Of a DNA stretch of 64,000 bases, positions 60,218 through 64,000 are shown in pieces (position 1 is the first letter of the stretch; every line of letters begins with the position of its first letter). Origin of the DNA: Phenylobacterium zucineum HLK1 (GTDB lineage: Bacteria > Pseudomonadota > Alphaproteobacteria > Caulobacterales > Caulobacteraceae); the NCBI RefSeq assembly GCF_000017265.1, contig NC_011144.1, positions 682,001-746,000 of the forward strand, in the 5' to 3' direction. The translations under genes and the position numbers were made by a program. The notes under the pieces were generated by a model, which searched no databases, was not told the origin of the DNA, and was given only the letters and a program-made list of their open reading frames with translations.

Positions 60218-62965
60218 ATGGCGGTGACCCCAACGACGGAAGCGTCGCCCGGCGCAGGCCGGGCCCTTTGGGTCAGTACGGCCGCGTTCACGGTCTGCTT
60301 CGCCGTCTGGACGATCTTCTCCATCATCGGCCTTGGGATGAAGGACGAACTCGGGCTCAGCGAGACCCAGTTCGGCCTGCTCGTCGGCACCCCGATCCTG
60401 ACCGGTTCGCTCAGCCGCCTCGTGCTCGGCATCTGGGCCGACCAGTACGGCGGGCGGCGGGTGTTCGCCATCGTGATGGCCCTGGGGGCCGCCGCGACCT
60501 TCCTGCTGTCGTTCGCCGACACCTACCTCGAGCTGCTGCTGGCGGCCCTGGGCGTGGGGATCGCGGGCGGGTCCTTCGCCGTGGGCGTCGCCTACGTCTC
60601 CAAGTTCTACCCGCAGGAGCGGCAGGGGACGGCGCTGGGGATCTTCGGGGCCGGCAACGTGGGCTCGGCCGTCACCAAGTTCCTGGCGCCGTTCGTGATG
60701 GTCGCCATGGGCTGGCAGACGGTCGCCCAGCTCTGGGCCGCCGCCCTCCTGGTGATGGCGGTGATCTTCTGGTTCACGACCCGCGAGGACCCGGACCTCG
60801 CCCGCCGGCGGGCGGAAGGGGTCAAGCCGGCCTCCTTCGCCGAACAGCTGCGCCCCCTGGCCAACGTCCAGGTCTGGCGCTTCTCGCTCTACTACTTCTT
60901 CGTCTTCGGCGCCTTCGTGGCCCTGGCGCTGTGGCTGCCGCGCTACCTCGTCGGCGTCTACGGGCTCGACGTGAAGGCGGCGGGCATGCTGGCGGCCTTC
61001 TACTCCATCCCGGCCAGCCTGTTCCGGATCTACGGCGGGCGCCTCTCGGACCGCTTCGGCGCGCGCAAGGTCCTCTACTGGACGTTCGGCGTCTCGGCGC
61101 TGTGCACCTTCATGCTCTCGTACCCGCCGACCGACTACGTGATCCACGGCATCCAGGGCCCGATCGCGTTCTCGACCTCGATGGGGCTGGTCCCGTTCGT
61201 CGTGACCATCTTCGTGCTGGGCTTCTTCATGAGCCTGGGCAAGGCGGCCGTGTTCCGGCACATCCCGGTCTACTACCCGCAGCGCGTCGGAGCAGTGGGC
61301 GGGGTGGTCGGGATGGTCGGCGGCGTGGGCGGCTTCGTCCTGCCGCTCGTCTTCGGCGTGCTCAACGACCTGACCGGCGTCTGGACGAGCTGCTTCTTCC
61401 TGCTCTTCCTCCTCGTTTCCCTGGCGCTCGCCTGGATGCACTTCGCGGTGCGGCGCATGGAGGCGGCGGCGACCGCGCCGCGCGAGACCCTTCCCGAGCT
61501 GCCGGAGATGGCGCCGATCCACGACGCCGCGCGCGTGGCGCCGGGGCCGCAGCCCGCGGGCAAGGTCGTCCCCGTCCGGCGGCCGGCGATCGCCGACTGG
61601 CGGCCCGAGGACCCCGTGTTCTGGCAGGCGAGCGGCCGGCGCATCGCCCGCCGCAACCTGTGGATCTCCACCTACTGTCTGCTGCTCGCCTTCGCGGTCT
61701 GGATGGTCTGGAGCGTGGTCGTCGCGCGCCTGCCGGCCGTCGGATTCCAGTTCACGCCCGACCAGCTGTTCTGGCTGGCGGCGCTGCCGGGGATCTCCGG
61801 CGCGGCGCTGCGGATCTTCTACGCCTTCCTCGTGCCGGTGTTCGGCGGCCGGCTCTGGACGGCGATGTCGACGGCCTCGCTGCTGATCCCGGCGTTCGGC
61901 ATCGGCTACGCCGTGCAGGATCCTTCGACGCCGTACCTGATCTTCGTGGTCCTGGCGCTGCTGTGCGGCCTGGGCGGCGGCAACTTCGCCTCGTCGATGG
62001 CCAACATCAGCTTCTTCTTCCCGAAGGCGGAGAAGGGCTCGGCCCTGGCCCTCAACGCCGGCCTCGGCAACCTGGGCGTCAGCGTCATGCAGTTCGTGGT
62101 GCCGGTCGCCGTCACCATGAGCATCTTCGGCATCCTGGGCGGCGAGCCGCAGACCACCGTCGAGGGCGACCGGCTGTGGATGCAGAACGCCGGCTTCCTG
62201 TGGGTTCCGTTCGTGATCGCGGGCGCAGTGCTCGCCTGGCTCGGCATGGACGACCTGGCCAGCGCCAAGTCCTCATTCGCCGAGCAGGCCAGCATCTTCC
62301 AGCGCCGGCACACCTGGCTGATGTGCTGGCTCTACACCGGCACCTTCGGCTCGTTCATCGGCTTCTCGGCGGGCTTCCCGCTGCTGGCGCGGCTCGCTTT
62401 CCCGGACGTGGATTCCCTGCGCTACGTGTTCCTCGGCCCGCTGGTCGGGGCGGCCTCGCGCGCGGCCACCGGCTGGCTGGCCGACCGGTACGGCGGGGCG
62501 CGCATCACCTTCCTCGTGTTCCTCGGCATGATCGCGGCCGTGGGGGGGATGCTCTGGTTCCTGAACGCCGGTTCGTTCTGGGGCTTCTTCGCCATGGTGA
62601 TGCTGCTGTTCTTCTTCAGCGGCGTCGGCAACGCCTCGACCTTCCAGATGATCCCGGCCATCTGGCGCGAGACGGTGGGACGCGCCGCCGGCGCCGCCCA
62701 GGCCGACCGCGAGGCGGCGGCGGTGATTGGCTTCACCTCCGCCATCGCCGCCTTCGGCGCCTTCTTCATCCCCAAGGCCTACGGCGCGTCCATCGCCGGG
62801 ACCGGGGCGGCCGACGCGGCCCTGTGGGGCTTCCTCGCCTTCTACGCGGTCTGCGCCGTCCTGACCTTCGCGATCTACTCCCGTCCCGGCGGCCTGCTGC
62901 ACGCCGTCGAGCGCCGCCAAGGCGCAGCCCCCGCAGGACCCACAGCCCTGGAAGGAAGCCGATGA
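60218..62965 (+). CDS. narK: Fused NarK1-NarK2 nitrate/nitrite transporter
   Basis: A 915-residue protein of two MFS units. The NarK1-like unit (residues about 15-430, MKDELGLSETQFGLLVGTPILTGSLSR and GGRRVFAIVMALGA) imports nitrate with protons. A charged linker follows (about 440-485), then the NarK2-like unit (485-905, GGGNFASSMANISFFFPKAEKG) exchanges nitrate for nitrite. The nitrate signature GAGNVGSAVTKF and its partner GLGNLGVSVMQF are both visible. Such fusions are known in Paracoccus. It overlaps narG by four bases (ATGA). Confidence 0.95.
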   Translation: MAVTPTTEASPGAGRALWVSTAAFTVCFAVWTIFSIIGLGMKDELGLSETQFGLLVGTPILTGSLSRLVLGIWADQYGGRRVFAIVMALGAAATFLLSFADTYLELLLAALGVGIAGGSFAVGVAYVSKFYPQERQGTALGIFGAGNVGSAVTKFLAPFVMVAMGWQTVAQLWAAALLVMAVIFWFTTREDPDLARRRAEGVKPASFAEQLRPLANVQVWRFSLYYFFVFGAFVALALWLPRYLVGVYGLDVKAAGMLAAFYSIPASLFRIYGGRLSDRFGARKVLYWTFGVSALCTFMLSYPPTDYVIHGIQGPIAFSTSMGLVPFVVTIFVLGFFMSLGKAAVFRHIPVYYPQRVGAVGGVVGMVGGVGGFVLPLVFGVLNDLTGVWTSCFFLLFLLVSLALAWMHFAVRRMEAAATAPRETLPELPEMAPIHDAARVAPGPQPAGKVVPVRRPAIADWRPEDPVFWQASGRRIARRNLWISTYCLLLAFAVWMVWSVVVARLPAVGFQFTPDQLFWLAALPGISGAALRIFYAFLVPVFGGRLWTAMSTASLLIPAFGIGYAVQDPSTPYLIFVVLALLCGLGGGNFASSMANISFFFPKAEKGSALALNAGLGNLGVSVMQFVVPVAVTMSIFGILGGEPQTTVEGDRLWMQNAGFLWVPFVIAGAVLAWLGMDDLASAKSSFAEQASIFQRRHTWLMCWLYTGTFGSFIGFSAGFPLLARLAFPDVDSLRYVFLGPLVGAASRAATGWLADRYGGARITFLVFLGMIAAVGGMLWFLNAGSFWGFFAMVMLLFFFSGVGNASTFQMIPAIWRETVGRAAGAAQADREAAAVIGFTSAIAAFGAFFIPKAYGASIAGTGAADAALWGFLAFYAVCAVLTFAIYSRPGGLLHAVERRQGAAPAGPTALEGSR

Positions 62966-64000
62966 GCCATCTCCTGGACCGCCTGACCTATTTCCGCAGA
63001 GAGAAGGAGACGTTCTCGGACGGGCACGGCGTGACGGTCCGGGAGGACCGCGGCTGGGAGGACGCCTACCGGAAGCGCTGGGCGGCGGACAAGATCGTGC
63101 GCTCGACGCACGGGGTGAACTGCACCGGCTCGTGCTCGTGGAAGATCTACGTCAAGGGCGGGATCGTCGCCTGGGAGACCCAGCAGACCGACTATCCCCG
63201 CACCCGGCCCGACCTGCCGAACCACGAGCCGCGCGGGTGCCCGCGGGGGGCGAGCTACAGCTGGTACCTCTACTCCGGCGCACGGCTGAAGTACCCGCTG
63301 GTGCGCGGCCGGCTGCTGCGCCACTGGCGCGAGGCGCGCAAGTCGATGTCGCCGGTGGCCGCCTGGAAGTCGATCGTCGAGGCTCCCGACAAGCGCAAGG
63401 ACTGGGTCAGCCGCCGCGGGCGCGGCGGGTTCGTGCGGGTCGGCTGGGACGAGGCCAACGAGATCATCGCCGCGGCCAACGCCTACACCATCCGCACCTA
63501 CGGCCCCGACCGGGTCGCCGGCTTCTCGCCGATCCCGGCCATGTCGATGATCTCCTACGCCGCGGGCAGCCGCTACCTGTCGCTGATCGGCGGCGTGCCG
63601 CTGAGCTTCTACGACTGGTACTGCGACCTGCCGCCGTCCTCGCCGCAGACCTGGGGCGAGCAGACCGACGTGCCGGAGTCGGCCGACTGGTACAATTCCA
63701 GCTTCCTGATGGTCTGGGGTTCGAACATCCCCATGACCCGCTCGCCCGACGCGCACTTCTACACCGAGGTCCGCTACCGCGGGGCGCGCAGCGTGGTCGT
63801 GGCCCCCGACTTCAACGAGGCGGCCAAGTTCGCCGACCTGTGGCTGCACCCCAAGCAGGGGACCGACGCGGCCCTGGCCCTGGCGCTGGGCCACGTGATC
63901 CTGCGCGAGTTCCACCTCGACCAGACCACGCCCTACTTCGACGACTATGTCCGCAAGTACTCGGACCTGCCGCTGCTCGTGCGGCTCGTGAAGCGCGGCG
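62962..64000 (+). CDS. narG: Respiratory nitrate reductase alpha subunit (partial, runs off the right edge)
   Basis: The first 346 codons of NarG, the catalytic subunit on the cytoplasmic side of the membrane, which reduces nitrate to nitrite with quinol electrons. H50, C54, C58 and C93 (STHGVNCTGSCSW then PRGCPRGA) would bind the FS0 iron-sulfur cluster. The segment FYDWYCDLPPSSPQTWGEQTD contains the aspartate that ligates molybdenum. No Tat-like leader, as is normal for NarG. The rest, with narH, narJ and narI, is expected beyond the window. Confidence 0.97.
   Translation, partial: MSHLLDRLTYFRREKETFSDGHGVTVREDRGWEDAYRKRWAADKIVRSTHGVNCTGSCSWKIYVKGGIVAWETQQTDYPRTRPDLPNHEPRGCPRGASYSWYLYSGARLKYPLVRGRLLRHWREARKSMSPVAAWKSIVEAPDKRKDWVSRRGRGGFVRVGWDEANEIIAAANAYTIRTYGPDRVAGFSPIPAMSMISYAAGSRYLSLIGGVPLSFYDWYCDLPPSSPQTWGEQTDVPESADWYNSSFLMVWGSNIPMTRSPDAHFYTEVRYRGARSVVVAPDFNEAAKFADLWLHPKQGTDAALALALGHVILREFHLDQTTPYFDDYVRKYSDLPLLVRLVKRG

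Overview
The window is GC-rich, gene-dense chromosomal DNA from an alphaproteobacterium. The most likely origin is Caulobacterales, of the Caulobacter or Phenylobacterium type. The reasons are the many large TonB-dependent receptors, an argH-lipoprotein-lysA operon beside a TlpA-type thioredoxin, a type II secretion operon behind a phosphate-starvation lipoprotein, and widespread ATGA start/stop overlaps. No rRNA, tRNA, CRISPR array, IS element or prophage was found, and no gene-free stretch exceeds about 250 bases.

Layout. 1-6.4 kb holds housekeeping genes: the end of a hypoxanthine phosphoribosyltransferase, a GNAT acetyltransferase, lysA, a small lipoprotein and argH on the minus strand, a divergent TlpA-like thioredoxin, an XRE regulator, an LprI-like membrane protein and two small proteins. 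6.4-16 kb looks like a low-oxygen/dormancy island. It has a short class II ribonucleotide reductase, a ribosome hibernation factor fused to a cold-shock domain, a host-attachment (baeRF-like) protein, a membrane protein, a phosphoribosyltransferase, two BON proteins, a COG2187 kinase-like protein and an NAD-salvage/PRPP operon (pncB-pncA-prs). FNR/FixK-type boxes (TTGAC-N4-RTCAA) sit in front of its transcription units. The gene set resembles what I recall of the mycobacterial DosR dormancy regulon.

16-34.9 kb holds a TonB receptor ending in a strong terminator. A Pho box and a -10 element then lead into an ElpS-like extracellular lipoprotein, a second TonB receptor and a full type II secretion operon (gspCDEFGHIJKLMN). 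A convergent prepilin peptidase follows, translationally coupled to a degenerate serine-recombinase-like protein. 35-39 kb has small secreted or unknown proteins, a hybrid histidine kinase and a secreted EEP-family phosphoesterase.

39-53.5 kb looks like a catabolic island for an ester or acyl substrate: TonB receptor, MFS permease, carboxylesterase, acyl-CoA ligase and TetR regulator in one operon, followed by another TonB receptor, a serine hydrolase, an M28-like protein and an SDR. Four copies of one 24-bp operator-like motif lie in front of three of its transcription units, and the TetR protein is the obvious candidate to bind them.

54-64 kb is an anaerobic nitrate-respiration locus. It has the O2-independent ubiquinone genes ubiT-ubiU-ubiV with a coupled DAO-type flavoprotein, a MoaB-type molybdenum-cofactor protein, a D-lactate/2-hydroxyacid dehydrogenase, a fused NarK1-NarK2 transporter and the start of narG, which runs off the window edge. 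FNR-like boxes also occur here, so the two ends of the window are probably tied together by one oxygen- or nitrogen-oxide-sensing regulator encoded elsewhere.
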